The notes below the pieces were generated by a model. The model was not told where the DNA came from and did not search any database. It saw nothing but the letters and a program-made list of their open reading frames with translations. A stretch of DNA of 64,000 nucleotides from Anoplolepis gracilipes (Eukaryota; Arthropoda; Insecta; Hymenoptera; Formicidae), in the NCBI RefSeq assembly GCF_047496725.1, contig NC_132973.1, positions 9,275,233-9,339,232 of the forward strand, read 5' to 3'. Shown here piece by piece: positions 35,513 through 47,520 of the stretch. Made by a program: the position numbers and the translations under genes. Within the stretch, counting starts at the first letter, position 1. The number at the start of each line of letters is the position of its first letter.

Positions 35513-38337
35513 AATGCCAGGAATAAGTGATCCGTTCATCCGATTTAATCAATCCTCCGTAGGTTGATTACACAATTAACTCTGCGATTATATCAGTTCA
35601 CAATACGATAAGATTATAGACGATATATAAGCTGCATTTAATAAGGCTTGACGTTGCACGCACGTTAATTCATCTTCCTGATCCTGTACTTTTTCATCTC
35701 CGTAGAATATGGGATACCCTAGAACTGTCGGCCGAAGTATCCGTAGATGAGAAAAATGGCGGAATCTACTCTATATCTATCGCGTGTATGTCGTGTATGT
35801 GTGTATTGAGAAATCTCGGCGTGCATGTGTATAAGTGGGTGTGTCAGGTGATATAGCGCGGTTCACGGAGGATGCAAAAAACCGGGAAACCCGTAAAACG
35901 TGCGCCACCACGTCGGCGAAGTGGAAGCATTTCTTTGAGGCACAAAGTGGGATCCCGTCCCTTCCTTCCCTTCGGTTTTGAAGTCGCGGGCGCGCCAATT
36001 CGTTCTAACAAGATGAGCGCAAAATCTGTCACAAGTCCGGAACCGCTCGCGCGCGGACGTCTCAAAGCGGGCGTTTGAACCTTTCAGGTGCCGCCGCGAA
36101 CTTATGTGACACGGAGCTTTGCCCCGCGACACAAAGGGAGATCTTATCTTGAAAATTAAACCCGCAGTTTAAGTGTCTCTCTCACTGTCGACGACGGTAC
36201 TTCCTTTTCCGAAACACTAGCGTGTGCGCTTTTGTCTCTTAAATTCTCACGCGAAAATTACTGTCTCGCAAATTGTTTCACATTCCGGTACCGTTGCGAT
36301 TATTACTGTCGAAGGTGTGTAATTATATTCTACACTGTGGTATATTATATTTTTTTTATACATGTATAAAGATTCCTGAATTCTCTAATCGTCAAATTTC
36401 AACTTACTCCAACTGCCTTGTTGAGAGAACTTGCTGCAAATTCGAGGAACTTGAAATATGCAATTGAAAGACGTAGTTGCACCAACTTTGGTTAAACTTT
36501 GCGTCGACCTTAATATAATTTGATCACTCTCGAATGCAGTTTGTAATCTCGTATATAAGACGGAAGAGGAAAGTGTGAATATATAAATAGATTTATGTAA
36601 AATGCGGATTTATCGGAAAAAGAAACGATGAAACATATTTATTATCTTGTACGTTTTTGCAATTAATTAGAATAATAAATTCATCATAAAATACAGTTGA
36701 AATTAAAAGATCAAATCTTCGATCAAAGTTGCTTGTAAAAAATTTTATAATTACGTATCATTTTTGACAAGGCGCGCGGGATTAATGTCTGGATATTCCT
36801 CGGAAAGCGATCTCTAACATCATTTTCTCTCCGACTTGTAAATTATATTATCGAACGTTTACGTCCATCAACATGCGGATTTTGTTCTCTCGCTTTATTT
36901 CTCATGATTTGTGCTACCTTTGGTGCGCAAACTACCGGTAAGCGCGTCTTCGAAATTTCCAAAGGGAAGAATATCGCGCTAGTAAAAACGTCACCGTAAC
37001 GCGCGGTAACCGCGATAGTAATTCCGAGTTAACATCAAAATTACATACACGTCGCTGCGAAACTCTGGGATTCCGGCCCGAGGTTCAGGAACACTCGCTA
37101 GATTTATAGCTAACGCTCGAACGTCTCCCCCCTGGTCAGGCCCGTAGTTAGATATTCGCTGAGGGGTCCCGCTGTTATTAGGCACGCAGAGATGAGTTCC
37201 TCCCAGCTGATTCAAACGGCGATAAATTAAACGACGCGGTTTATTTCATCTTAATTTTGTTACACGAACGTGCGAGAGAGCGGGCGTATTTCACAGAGAG
37301 AGATCAAAGCTCTCTTAAAATGGATATATTATATGTACAATGTAACTCGAGATTTATTTCACCGGATAATCTATGATTATATCTAATGTCTCTATTAGTC
37401 CCATCAAAGATATATTTATATATAGATGAATTCACATATTAAATAATAAATAATAAATACGATATATCTGCAATTAGATTATTTAAAATTAGTATTTAAA
37501 GTCATGATAAATTATATTTTAATAAGTTTGAAATTTTTCTGTCACTCTCTTTAAATATACAGGAATAATTAGGAGGAGAAGAGAGGAAGAAAAGAAAACT
37601 GTCTAAGAGAGCTCTTTAAATTTTGATGAACGTTATGAGAAAATACTTATATATTCGTTTTTCTCAAGTCGACTAAAATAAATCAACAATACTTGTACAA
37701 AAATAAATCGTCGAAGACGTGGTTTATACAATAATTTAATTATGCGCAAATCGTGAATTTCCAATAGATATGTAATTGATTTGAAATAACGAAATCAGTA
37801 CGTTTATAACTGAATCATATCTCGTAATTAATCGACGCTCGCGCGTTTATTGTATGAGAAAGCAACGGTTAGGAAAACAAAAGGAGCAGGAGGGAATAAC
37901 ACAGTTTAATGGTATTTCTCTCTTTTACAAAGAGACACAGTGTACTATGTCAGCTAATTCGGATAATACACATACAGTCGAATACACAATTCGCGCTATC
38001 TAAAGTATCATCCGCGAGCGTTGTACTTTGAAATCCTACTTAGCTTGTACGCGTCAATTATCACCCGCGTTCGATGTCTATTGAATGAAGCGTTCTATGC
38101 CGCGCGAATGTATTAAAGGATTAAAGGAATTACGCGATAATACGCTTTTACACAACATTAGAACCTTTATACACACGCATTGGATGTAGCACCGACGTGC
38201 AAAACTTGTATATATCGCAATTCTCTTTTTGTAAGCTTTTTTTTATTTTATATATGATTTATAAATAATTAATTTTTTTATATATAATTCTTTATTAATT
38301 TCCCGATAATTGCAAGAAGGGTCGCGCATAAAAATAC

Positions 38338-39015
38338 TAAGGCTGGGAAGTAACGCGTTACTTTTTTTTTTTACAGAAATTTGTTACATTACAAATTTCA
38401 TCTGTAATGGAAAAAGTAACTGTGATACATTTTTTTCGATAATAAATTTAACGGTTAACTTTTTGAACCTGCGCGATATGATTTTCATATCATATCGCAT
38501 TTTTTCATACGAATAAAGAGCATTAAAATTTCTTTAAAAAAATGATAGACAATCGTGATAAAATTTAATGACTTTTATTTTAAATCAAATCATGTAATTT
38601 TTATAAACTTTTGCATATTAGAAGGAAATTTGATTTGTAAAATTAGCGCATCATGTCAGGATTTTAAAATTATATAAAGTTAAAAGTGTGGAAAACCTTT
38701 TTTCATCACTCTTATTTAGAGAATTTAGAAATTTAAGAAAAGATAGAATTAAGAAAAAAGTTTTTTTGCAATTTTTGTGAAAAAGTTGTTTGTGATTAAG
38801 ATATTTTAAGAGATTAAAAATTATTATATTATACACATTATATTGATTGCAATATTCACATCGAAATTATAGCTTTTATATATTTTATTATATAAAATAT
38901 TTAAAAAATATAAATTTTATATGTATTTTATATATAATTAGATTTTGTAATTGTCAAACAATGTATTGAAAATTATAAGGACTCATTACTTTTTAAAATC
39001 GATAATGAGTTACTT
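38338..39015. mobile_element. Possible remnant of a non-autonomous DNA transposon
   Basis: The block opens with TAAGGCTGGGAAGTAACG then CGTTACTTTTTT and repeated GTTACATTAC/GTAATGG/AGTAACTG motifs, a terminal architecture I associate with a class of hAT-like elements. Near the far side are CATTACTTTTTAAAATCG and GAGTTACTTTT, but the expected complementary end (ending CCCAGCCTTA) is missing, so one terminus appears lost. The interior is very AT-rich. Assignment is from memory of the motif style only. Confidence 0.3.
38473..38498. repeat. Perfect 10-bp inverted repeat
   Basis: GCGATATGAT and ATCATATCGC around the 6-nt loop TTTCAT, inside the possible transposon remnant. Confidence 0.85.
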
Positions 39016-39320
39016 TTATAAAATAATTTTTTCATCGTGCAAGATATAAATGCTATGTATTAGATATTCATTTCTATTTTGTACACTCTTTCTCTCTCTC
39101 CCTCTTTTTCTCTCGATATAAAGAACAATAACAAAATTTCAATAGCCATTGACGTTTCGCAACGCGAGCGAAATCGCATATCAACCTTGAATTTTCGCTC
39201 GTAATTCAGAGACCGCTTTTACGATTACTATCCGTGAAATCATAAAAAAACACTCTTATTACGAGAATTACTGGAACAATCCTTGGCGCTTGCGATACCG
39301 ATATCGCTGGATCGATTTCG

Positions 39321-39386
39321 CCATCATCATCAACGTCGTTGTCGTCGTCGTCCTCGTCGTCCTCGTCGTCGTCGTCATCGTCGTCC
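39321..39386. repeat. Imperfect (GTC)n array
   Basis: CAT then GTC/GTT/CTC units. Opposite orientation to the GAC array at 39647-39680. Confidence 0.9.
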
Positions 39387-39646
39387 CGGATCCGGATTCA
39401 CGGTTACGGGACTGTCGTTGCAGTCGAGGAACGGCAATGGCGACGCAACCGTAAAACGTTACGGGCACAAACAGTAAATACCCGCCATTATGTCTTATCG
39501 ACTGTACGCACTTTACTGTCGGCGGTGCGGTAAATTGCGCCGGGCATTGCCGATGATGATTGTGAGATATACCGGCGATATACGTGACCGATAGCAACGT
39601 TGTTTCGCGACGACATGTGCGTCTATATGTATACGCGTACAGTACC

Positions 39647-39680
39647 AACGACGACGACCACGACGACGATGACGACGACA
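39647..39680. repeat. Imperfect (GAC)n array
   Basis: GAC units with CCAC and GAT variants. Confidence 0.88.
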
Positions 39681-39864
39681 CCGGCAGCTCTTTCCCCCTC
39701 GTCGAGTTAATTGAATCGCGGACGCGTCCGCAATCAGCCGCGCGCATCGCCTCCAGGTATTTTACCATCCGAATGGAAAAATCAGAATCAAGAACAAGAG
39801 GAGCGGGAATCGCGGGGAGGGAATCCTGTCCCGTCGCGATTTTCGAGTTTTTATTCCGCCCCGG

Positions 39865-39903
39865 TCTCTCTCTCTTTCTCTCTCTCTCTTTTTCTATCTC
39901 TCT

Positions 39904-39954
<51 letters not shown>
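39865..39954. repeat. (TC)n array, 90 bp, interrupted
   Basis: TC repeats with several short T runs and one TAT. Confidence 0.94.
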
Positions 39955-39955
<1 letters not shown>

Positions 39956-41096
39956 GTATCGACGATATCATCGACGATACCTGTCTCGTGATGTATACCC
40001 GTATATCGTGCGACAATGGAGTCGCTCCGCTGGACGCATTGCGAAAATTTGCCGCGCCAAATTGCGTTTTTTAGGGGCTCGCTCGCTCCGCTACCGATAA
40101 TTCGGGGCTACCGATCCGCGCTTTCGCCGTCCGGTACTTCGCAACAAATTTTTTTCTTTTTTTTTTTACGCGCAGTGGACGGTTTTATCTCGATGCCGGT
40201 AATTTGGTCCTCGATACTTAACCGTCGAAGCTCGAGGCTCGTCGAGGTATAAAATTTTATCTATCGCATAGAGATTGATAAATGGCTCGGCAGAGTAGAT
40301 TATTTATACAATTTGCCCTCTTGTATTCTTATCCATTTCTTACGTATCTGGAGGATATAATTTTGCGGGTACATTATTTAAAAATTAAATGGATATACAA
40401 CTGTGTGTGTGTATCTCGTGTTACAGTATATTTTTATATGTACTGCTTGTTGGTAAAATGCGAAATAAGAGAAAAATAATAGAAAGAAATAACGAAAAAT
40501 AACAATGCGCACATTCTATTTTAGAAATAATAAAAACACGGTAACTTAGATATGCTTGTGTTTGCATGTTTATCCGTTCTTGAAAAGAAAAATAATAAAA
40601 ATCCTCCAGCTTATACAGATATTTGCTTAAATTACAGCTGTATTTATTAGATTGCGTAATATAATTACGACACCGTCTTATAAAATTTCCTGTATACACG
40701 TGATTAATTGACATTAGACATTCTGTACACGCAGACATATATACCGTGTGTTTCTACCTATATATTCGAACAAACGCTTCTGATATATGTGTATGCGTAC
40801 CTATGTACGTGTGTGTGTGTGTATGTACACTTATTATGCGTGTGCGCTTAGTGCGCGGGCGTTTCAGCTGCATCTGACGTGCCATTGCGCGATAACCTCG
40901 AAGTGTCTGTTCGAAGAAGTGTAGGTGGGTTAGATGTTGCAGCAGCTCGTGATGTGCACTTCGTATATAGTCGACGTATTCCCCGACTTCCTATTATACT
41001 TGTCGCTTTTTTTTTTCTGTCGCCTTTTTTTTTCCTCCGCCCGCCATTAAATGTGTTCCTACATTTATAAAACTTTGTGTCGCCACGGAAAAATGC

Positions 41097-41099
<3 letters not shown>

Positions 41100-41161
<62 letters not shown>
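41100..41161. repeat. (TC)n microsatellite, about 62 bp
   Basis: Perfect array, second longest uninterrupted dinucleotide run in the window after 33256-33340 or 19651-19718. Confidence 0.95.
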
Positions 41162-41164
<3 letters not shown>

Positions 41165-41410
41165 AATCGTGAAAATTTCACCGAGTTCTTGCGGAATTTT
41201 GCGAACTATTTTGTGTTATGTAATACCTACGTTGTGTATACCGTACGATGCATTAACGCCGCGTGAAAAATTAACGCCGACATTGTACTTTTATTTTTCT
41301 TTCTAATTTCTCTTCTGTCATCCTTTTTTATTTTCTCATCTTTCTTTGACGGGATCCGCATCTCTTTTGCTTAAACCGTTATCAAAATATTTGAACGCTA
41401 TGAAAAAACA

Positions 41411-41438
41411 CATTCTTTCACTTACATTCTTTCACTTG
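41411..41438. repeat. 14-bp tandem duplication
   Basis: CATTCTTTCACTT(A/G) occurs twice head to tail. Confidence 0.85.
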
Positions 41439-42166
41439 AAGGACTGATCGTATACATTTGTTTTCGTTGAAAAAGAATGTTGAAAACATAGGGAAGTAAA
41501 TTCTTTCTCCGATTGAGTAACACGTATGTTGAAAAGTTTATCAATCTCGAGCACTCTAGTTAATCAACAGATAAAAAACATTCCCGAGTGTTTACGTAAA
41601 ACATAGATACACAATCGTCGTATTTAGTTATCCAGGTGTAGATAAAGAGAGTAAAGGATTATCCAAGAAATATGCAGTAAAGAAAGTTGAAAGAATTAAA
41701 TGTCGCATAACGTCGCTTACAAGCGCAATTTTATCTAAAAACTTCAATTTGCATGCAAATAAAGTTTTAATAGCACGCACATGTTGCGATAGCAATTATT
41801 ATCATTGTGTTCATTTATCTTTTCGAATTAACGAGTAGATGCATAAACTCTACGTATTAAAAAATGTTTAATTCATAAATATTAAATTATTCTCGATCGG
41901 TATTCTTATATAGTCGAAAGAAAAAGCATAACGTTCTCTCGTGACAATAACGATTGTTTTCACGATAATAATACACACGTTTCCAAATTTCACGTTTACT
42001 TAATTGGCCTAGGCATTCTGTCATCTATACACAGATGTTATCATTGATTCTATCTCAACGGCGAATAATTGCCCGATACATAATTTTAATTTCAGCATAA
42101 TTATTATGTCTAGCGCAAAAAAAATGTTCGATGGTCGATATATTCCGCATTGCCCGTACATACCAC

Positions 42167-42186
42167 GGAGGGTAGGGGGGAGGGGG
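42167..42186 (+). repeat. G-rich quadruplex-type tract
   Basis: GG A GGG TA G6 A G5 in 20 bp. Confidence 0.8.
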
Positions 42187-42410
42187 CAGAATAATTTCGC
42201 CAAGAGCGCAAGCGCGATGAATTAATGAACCCGTCGATCGAAAAAAAAGGGGAAAAAAATTGAGAGAGAAAAATCCTCCCTCCTCCTCCCCCCGCCTACA
42301 CTTCGGGGCATTATTAAATGTTTCGCGGGGATAATGTCCGCGAAAATGAGTGGTAATATTATATTAATTTATTAAAAGTGCTCTTAATTATTCCGTACTC
42401 GTTATATAAC

Positions 42411-42434
42411 TATATATGTATGTATATATATATA

Positions 42435-42466
<32 letters not shown>

Positions 42467-42472
42467 CATACA
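42411..42472. repeat. Imperfect (TA)n/(TG)n array
   Basis: TA repeats interrupted by GTATG and GTGTG steps. Confidence 0.92.
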
Positions 42473-42524
42473 TCTGACCGCGCGCCGAGCAGGGCCGAGC
42501 GAATTCGTTCCAAAAAGCTACGTT

Positions 42525-42525
<1 letters not shown>

Positions 42526-42564
<39 letters not shown>

Positions 42565-42571
42565 TGCCGCC
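42526..42571. repeat. (CGC)n trinucleotide array, about 15 units
   Basis: About 46 bp of CGC/GCC repeat with CTG and CAC variants at its 3' end. It encodes poly-Ala or poly-Pro in the open frames, with no gene context. Confidence 0.93.
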
Positions 42572-42800
42572 ACCGACGCTGCAATTAAAGTCGAATGTAA
42601 ACTGATAGGACGCCGCTGTTACACGAAACTCCACGGTAATGATTACGGGAGCCGTCGTAATTTATTACTGCATGCGCGCTCGTTACTGCCATTGTGTAAT
42701 ACAGTGATACGTGCGATATAATTGCAAACACTAATAAGGCCGTATCCGCTATGTCGGCCGTTTCCTCGACAGAGTTGATTTTCTCTTGCATATGGGAAAA

Positions 42801-42822
42801 GAGAGAAAAGAGAGGAGAAAGT

Positions 42823-42856
<34 letters not shown>

Positions 42857-42863
42857 GACAGAG
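42801..42863. repeat. Purine-rich GA block
   Basis: GA repeats with GAAA and GGA interruptions, then GAGGGGGAGG. Confidence 0.88.
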
Positions 42864-43026
42864 GGGGAGGAGAAAAATGTGCAAGTAATCGCAAATCACT
42901 CGGATCGAAGATAATTCGGGGTGATAAATCACGAGTTGAATTCTTTTCATCGGAACTGAATTCATTGAGTGATTCGTGAAATAGCGATAATCGTGCGTCC
43001 TCTCATATCGCGTTATCAATCGTCCT

Positions 43027-43029
<3 letters not shown>

Positions 43030-43062
<33 letters not shown>
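43030..43062. repeat. Poly-T tract, 33 bp
   Basis: Uninterrupted T33. Confidence 0.95.
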
Positions 43063-43066
<4 letters not shown>

Positions 43067-44759
43067 CGACATGCAAACTACAAATGCAGGCGATGGACCG
43101 ATTGCGAGGTTCATTCATTAGCGGTAGCGTAATGTCTTTTATTGGAAACACAACTCTATTAACTAATAACTGTAATCTAACTCTACCTAATGATTAATTC
43201 AGTCGTTTGGGACGCGAAACGTTACTCATACCATTTCATTGACCGGCTCGTACACACTGATATCATTACGCAAATTAGTTTCCAACTATCTGTTCCCCTT
43301 CACTAATCACGAAACAGTTTACGAATAATAATAATATTATAATATCGCTCGAAAGGCGACACGTGCGTGTAAATACATCGTTTTATTATTCATATTTCTT
43401 TGTTTGTTTTATATTTACATACATTTATATTTCAATTTCGCTGCCATTAAGCTTCCTGTATATCGCTGCCTGTCATTCAGTTACTTACTCGAGCAATGTC
43501 AATAAGAGCGGTCTCATTGTCAGTGTTGCTAGAGCGCGAATCTTGATCGCTCGGGGAGCGAAAATTATCCGTCTTGATGATTTACCTCGAATTGCCGTTC
43601 GCGCGCATACCAATTAACGAAAGTCATCCCGAGGAGCAGATTCAGAAACGGTAGCCAATTAGAGTCGGCGAGGGCTCGCTCTCGCGGCGGCGAGACGCTC
43701 TTCCACGTTGTTGCATCCGTCGTCGTTGTTTCCTTGTCGCGAGCGAGTACGACGCTTTAACGCCGCGATCGTTTTAATTACCGAGCATTGCAGCAGCCGA
43801 AAAATAACGTCGACGCGTAATCATCAACAGCGAGCGCGAGTCTTTGTAATTCTTGGATGTCGACCTTCTCCGGTCGGAAGCCGCGACGGCAAGCAACGTC
43901 TCGATTTTCCGGCTCTCGAGAGGAAGATACGTGTCATCGTTAATGTTATTCGCGCTAACAATGTTGCACGGGAGGTTTAATTATTATTAATCCTGGTGTT
44001 TTCCTCGGAAATGAGAATACGTGTCGCACGGATGTTCCGTAAAACTCGCTCTCAATAAGAATAAATAGTTAACCGTACTTCTCGAAAATCGTGTTACATT
44101 CCGCTTCGAGGGGGATGCGTCGAGAAAAAAAAATTTATGTTTAGATTTATAAAGGAAAGTAAAAAAAAAAAAAAACCGTTAAACGAATCTTTTTACATAA
44201 GTAATCTTTTTTAGCAGAGTGCTCTCGAAAAATCATTTCCAAAGGTGCTCTTTAAGTGTTGTAAGTTGCAAATGGTGTATTTTATCGCAATTAAATGTCC
44301 TTTCGAGAATTAAAGGTGAAAAGAATGCTACGGAAATGTTTTCATGTCCTGTTTATACGTGCTTTTGAAAGAAAGATACTCCAGGGAAAAATCCGTAAAT
44401 GTTGGAAAGCTGAACTAACCGTTCTCTCAATGGGCCATTTAGATTGTGACTGTAATCTTTTTTTTTGTACGTGGTGGAAAATGGTCGAACGATTATAAAA
44501 ATAAAACAAATTTTCTGGCTGAGAATATTTGCAACGAAGAGAAAGTGTGCAACGAATTAACTGAGAATTAACACACATAAATGTAATATCGTTCAAAGTT
44601 TTTACGAAGGAAAACTTTGTTTTTTTATCTTTCTTTCACTCTTTGTTTAACGATGTTTCAACCGCTTATTTTAAATTAATAACAATGTCAACCGAAGCAC
44701 CGTAATAATACAATGCCATTCTCATAATATAATATTTTTTTCTTATAAAATGATAAGTG

Positions 44760-44764
<5 letters not shown>

Positions 44765-44793
<29 letters not shown>
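44765..44793. repeat. Poly-A tract, 29 bp
   Basis: Uninterrupted A29. Confidence 0.95.
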
Positions 44794-45239
44794 CATTTTG
44801 AATTTAAAAGAATTGTCATTTAAGGAAATGCAAAAGATTTTTGCGACAAAAGAGTGATCGCGCGAGGGAAAACAATTTTTTTCGAAAGGTTCTTGATTGC
44901 GTTTGTATACGAGGTATGGATACGCTTATAAATCAGTTTGTATCGAGACAGGAAAAATTGCGTATTGTTTAACAGATTCCGAGAAAATAATGCAACGCGC
45001 GTGTCTTCTTTTTCCCCCTATATTATTTAATCATGAAAACCAAACGCAGAAGCATAGTATATCTGTCCTAAAATTGAAAGAAAATTATTTATACGTTATA
45101 TTCTCTTTATTATACACATTGCGCAAATTCTATATTTTAAATAAAATAGATGATTAAAAAGAGAAAGAGAATTAAAAATAATTTCAATCCTTTCCTGGAA
45201 AAAGATTTCACCATACTTTTTCCGACGCGCAGTGTGTGC

Positions 45240-45499
45240 TATCGATATTTCTATTCCTGTATATACATTGTTCGAGTACGTGAGATCTCGATATCTCGCT
45301 CTCTCTGTACTAGCGACGCGAAAATACCGATAGTTTTCTTTCCGCGTTTCCAAGCCAGTCGAATAACTCGCGAGGCGAAACGATCTCGTCATACTCGACG
45401 ATTTCGTGGACGAGTTCCTCCGCAGCTCGGAAAGGATCGATAGTTGAGAGCGTCCTTGTACTACGTTGCATCCTTGGTAACGGCCGCTAGTCGTTCTCC
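45240..45499 (+). promoter_or_regulatory. Candidate DRE-type promoter region
   Basis: TATCGATA at 45240-45247 is a perfect insect DRE, the DREF site common in broad housekeeping promoters. A partial copy ATCGATA lies at 45436-45442, 58 bp before the start codon at 45500. The block is CpG-rich compared with the AT-rich DNA before 45.18 kb and has no TATA box at a useful distance. No initiator was identified. Confidence 0.4.
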
Positions 45500-45735
45500 A
45501 TGGCGGAGGGAGCGGAGTTTTCAGCTCCACGGACGGAGAACGAACAGGCTCCAGGAACGAACGGTGAGCTCAGTGTTTACGTACGTCCCATCGTCCGTAG
45601 ACGTCGTAGACGTTGCGGCGCAACGCTGCTTTTACATCTCTCGTTCTCGTACGAACGGGAAGGTCGAAGGAGCGAATACCGTCGCGTCGGCGAGGCGAGT
45701 CGACAGCCACCGAAACTCGCCGAATGCCGGAGCCC

Positions 45736-45775
<40 letters not shown>

Positions 45776-46029
45776 ATCGCTTACGTATGCGGGACTCATC
45801 CGCGCGAATGACCCACACAGTTGCAAGACCGTGTGCAACGTGTGCAACGGTAAAGGTGAATTTACACGGTTCAATTTTTTTCATCGAATAGTTCCCCTCT
45901 TTCCCCTCCCCTACCCCCTCTCTCCATTCCCTAGACGCGAAGAATTTCTTCTCGCAATATGTACTTTTGCGTGCACTCGACGCAACGAGGAAAATTACTC
46001 AGGAATTTCTAAGAGGGGGAATATTTTGA
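45500..46029 (+). CDS. Candidate two-exon gene for a small protein of unknown function
   Basis: Exon 1 (45500-45563) starts with ATG in a good context (TCCATGG) and reads MAEGAEFSAPRTENEQAPGT before the donor ACG|GTGAGC. Intron 45564-45934 (371 bp) ends with a strong pyrimidine tract and CCATTCCCTAG. Exon 2 (45935-46029) joins in phase (the junction codon is GAC, Asp) and continues AKNFFSQYVLLRALDATRK then ITQEFLRGGIF to TGA, giving 52 residues. The N-terminal half is acidic and probably disordered; the C-terminal half could form an amphipathic helix. A DRE motif lies upstream. The intron carries a GGAGCC hexanucleotide array. I do not recognise the family. Alternatives are a longer gene with another exon 2 donor, or a chance fit of splice signals. 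Frames running unspliced through the intron repeat are not favoured. Confidence 0.33.
45727..45775. repeat. (GGAGCC)n hexanucleotide array
   Basis: About eight GGAGCC units, one with C for G (CGAGCC). It lies inside the proposed intron 45564-45934. Unspliced frames give Glu-Pro, Gly-Ala or Arg-Ser dipeptide repeats. Confidence 0.94.
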
Positions 46030-46274
46030 AAAGAAAAATATTTTTTTTTTTTTATTAAAAAGAATTGTATAATTTTTTTTAACAGGCCAAACATGTTTAC
46101 GGTTTATGAAAAAATTATTATTTGAGGAGAAAGAGACAGCGTGCTTTGTCTCCTCAGGAACCAAGATATTTCATCATTTGACGAAGAGTGAGTCGTGTAA
46201 ATCGGGCTTGAGCACGCCCGCGCGCGTGAACGTGCAGCATGGTAACATGTATGTGCGCACAGTCATCGAAAGAG

Positions 46275-46297
46275 GGAGAGAGAGAGAGAGAGAGAGG
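46275..46297. repeat. (GA)n microsatellite
   Basis: 23-bp GA array. Confidence 0.93.
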
Positions 46298-47023
46298 GAA
46301 AAGATGAGTGTACGAGGAGAGAAGTAGCGTATGTATGCGAAGGAAACCCGTAGGTAATCGTGCGAGCAGAAACGCTGACGCAGATAAGGGAAACCCTTAC
46401 GACCGCCTCCGGTATGGCTATTTATGAGCGGTGTTGCTAGTGAGATGGAAGAACGGAGGATTCGGCGATGGAAGCTACGAGCGAGACCCCACGGAGATCC
46501 CGCAAATTTCTGCCCGAGAAGAATTTCCTTCCTTCTTCGCGCCGAACGATCCCTGAGCTTCCGATTCATGGCGCCGGATCGGAGGGAGATGCGGTTAACT
46601 GGTGAGCGCGGGATTTTCCGACTCGCACTTGCAACGCCGCTAATCGCGAATGAGGTATTCGGAAAAGATGAGACGCAATTTCCCGCGAGCAACGGAAAAA
46701 TATGTTGGAAAGAAATTATTCTCTCCCCAACAAACTTTCATTTTATTCTTTACGGATATTTTAATAACGGAAACGTGTGCATTTATTCGAATGTTTATCT
46801 TGTAATTTTACTATGCGATGCATAATGTCGGAACAGAGATCGCGCGATAATATTTCTGAATATAATATTTATGAAAACTAATTAGGTTTTTTTGTTGTTT
46901 GTTTGATTCGTTGCGTAACTTTTGTATAATTAATTACTAATTTCTCGAATGCGTGGACGTATAGTTTCTAAACAACGTTGTAATATTCGTCTCGACGTCA
47001 ATCCCCGAGATAACTTGGCGATG

Positions 47024-47074
47024 ACGGAGTCCTTACTTCGGGTACAAGTCCGTGCCCGAAGTAAGGACAACCGT
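47024..47074. repeat. Long near-perfect hairpin
   Basis: GTCCTTACTTCGGG at 47029-47042 is the exact reverse complement of 47055-47068. The stem extends inward three more pairs (TAC/GTG with one G-U) to a 6-nt loop AAGTCC, and outward, after a small internal loop, through ACGG/CCGT. About 21 pairs in 51 nt. No flanking repeat or gene explains it. Confidence 0.85.
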
Positions 47075-47520
47075 TGAGTAATAATTGTTTCGTTTCGATC
47101 GTGATTCGAGTAATTTCTTCTGTGATTTTGGATCGTCGCGTTAACGAACGATGTTAATGGAATTACGTAAACGCGCGAGAGAGGAGAGGCCGACGCTCGC
47201 GCTGCATTAAGTAATCAAGAAACTGGAAACCTGTTTCGTTATTCTCGTAAAGTGATCGAGGTATAATTATTTCGCTTTTTTTTCTATTGCGCTCTTACGG
47301 CGTGTTTATTCGTTGCCTTCTAGTCGATCGCAAGAGCGATTACGCGAGCGAGATGATTGCCATCGATCTTTGCAGGCAATCAGTCGACGACTTGTCCGAT
47401 GTAAAATTCTCAGATCGAATCGTCGTCGCATCACATCGTACGTATTATCATACTAATTCAATCGCACGCGGATCTCCGCAGGGATCTTAATCCGATTTAA
47501 CCACCGTCGCCCGTCCTGTC

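Larger units (their letters stand above)
33341..38337. other. Gene-free stretch
   Basis: No exon supported. It contains a short GT run near 34.13 kb, an A18 tract at 35302-35319, a 22-bp palindrome at 35491-35512 and CpG-rich DNA at 35.9-36.1 kb. A 131-codon hydrophobic frame (34457-34852, plus) and a 74-codon frame (36991-37215, minus) lack recognisable domains or splice borders. Confidence 0.5.
39016..45239. other. Gene-free stretch with trinucleotide and CT arrays
   Basis: No exon supported. 39.3-40.3 kb and 43.5-44.0 kb are CpG-rich; the rest is mixed to AT-rich. Frames at 39268-39768 and 42585-43151 (minus) run through trinucleotide, GA or poly-T repeats and are spurious. Confidence 0.5.

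Noticed and set aside
36991..37215. Minus frame with the protein-like stretch GPDQGGDVRALAINLASVPE
   Set aside because: Composition looks plausible but no acceptor/donor pair fits the frame.
39268..39768. 166-codon minus frame
   Set aside because: It spans two opposite-orientation trinucleotide arrays that give poly-Ser and poly-Thr; no other coding signal.
46424..46601. Second ATG-to-GTGAGC exon candidate on the plus strand
   Set aside because: The donor is good, but the Arg-rich peptide looks like CpG-rich non-coding sequence and no acceptor partner was found.
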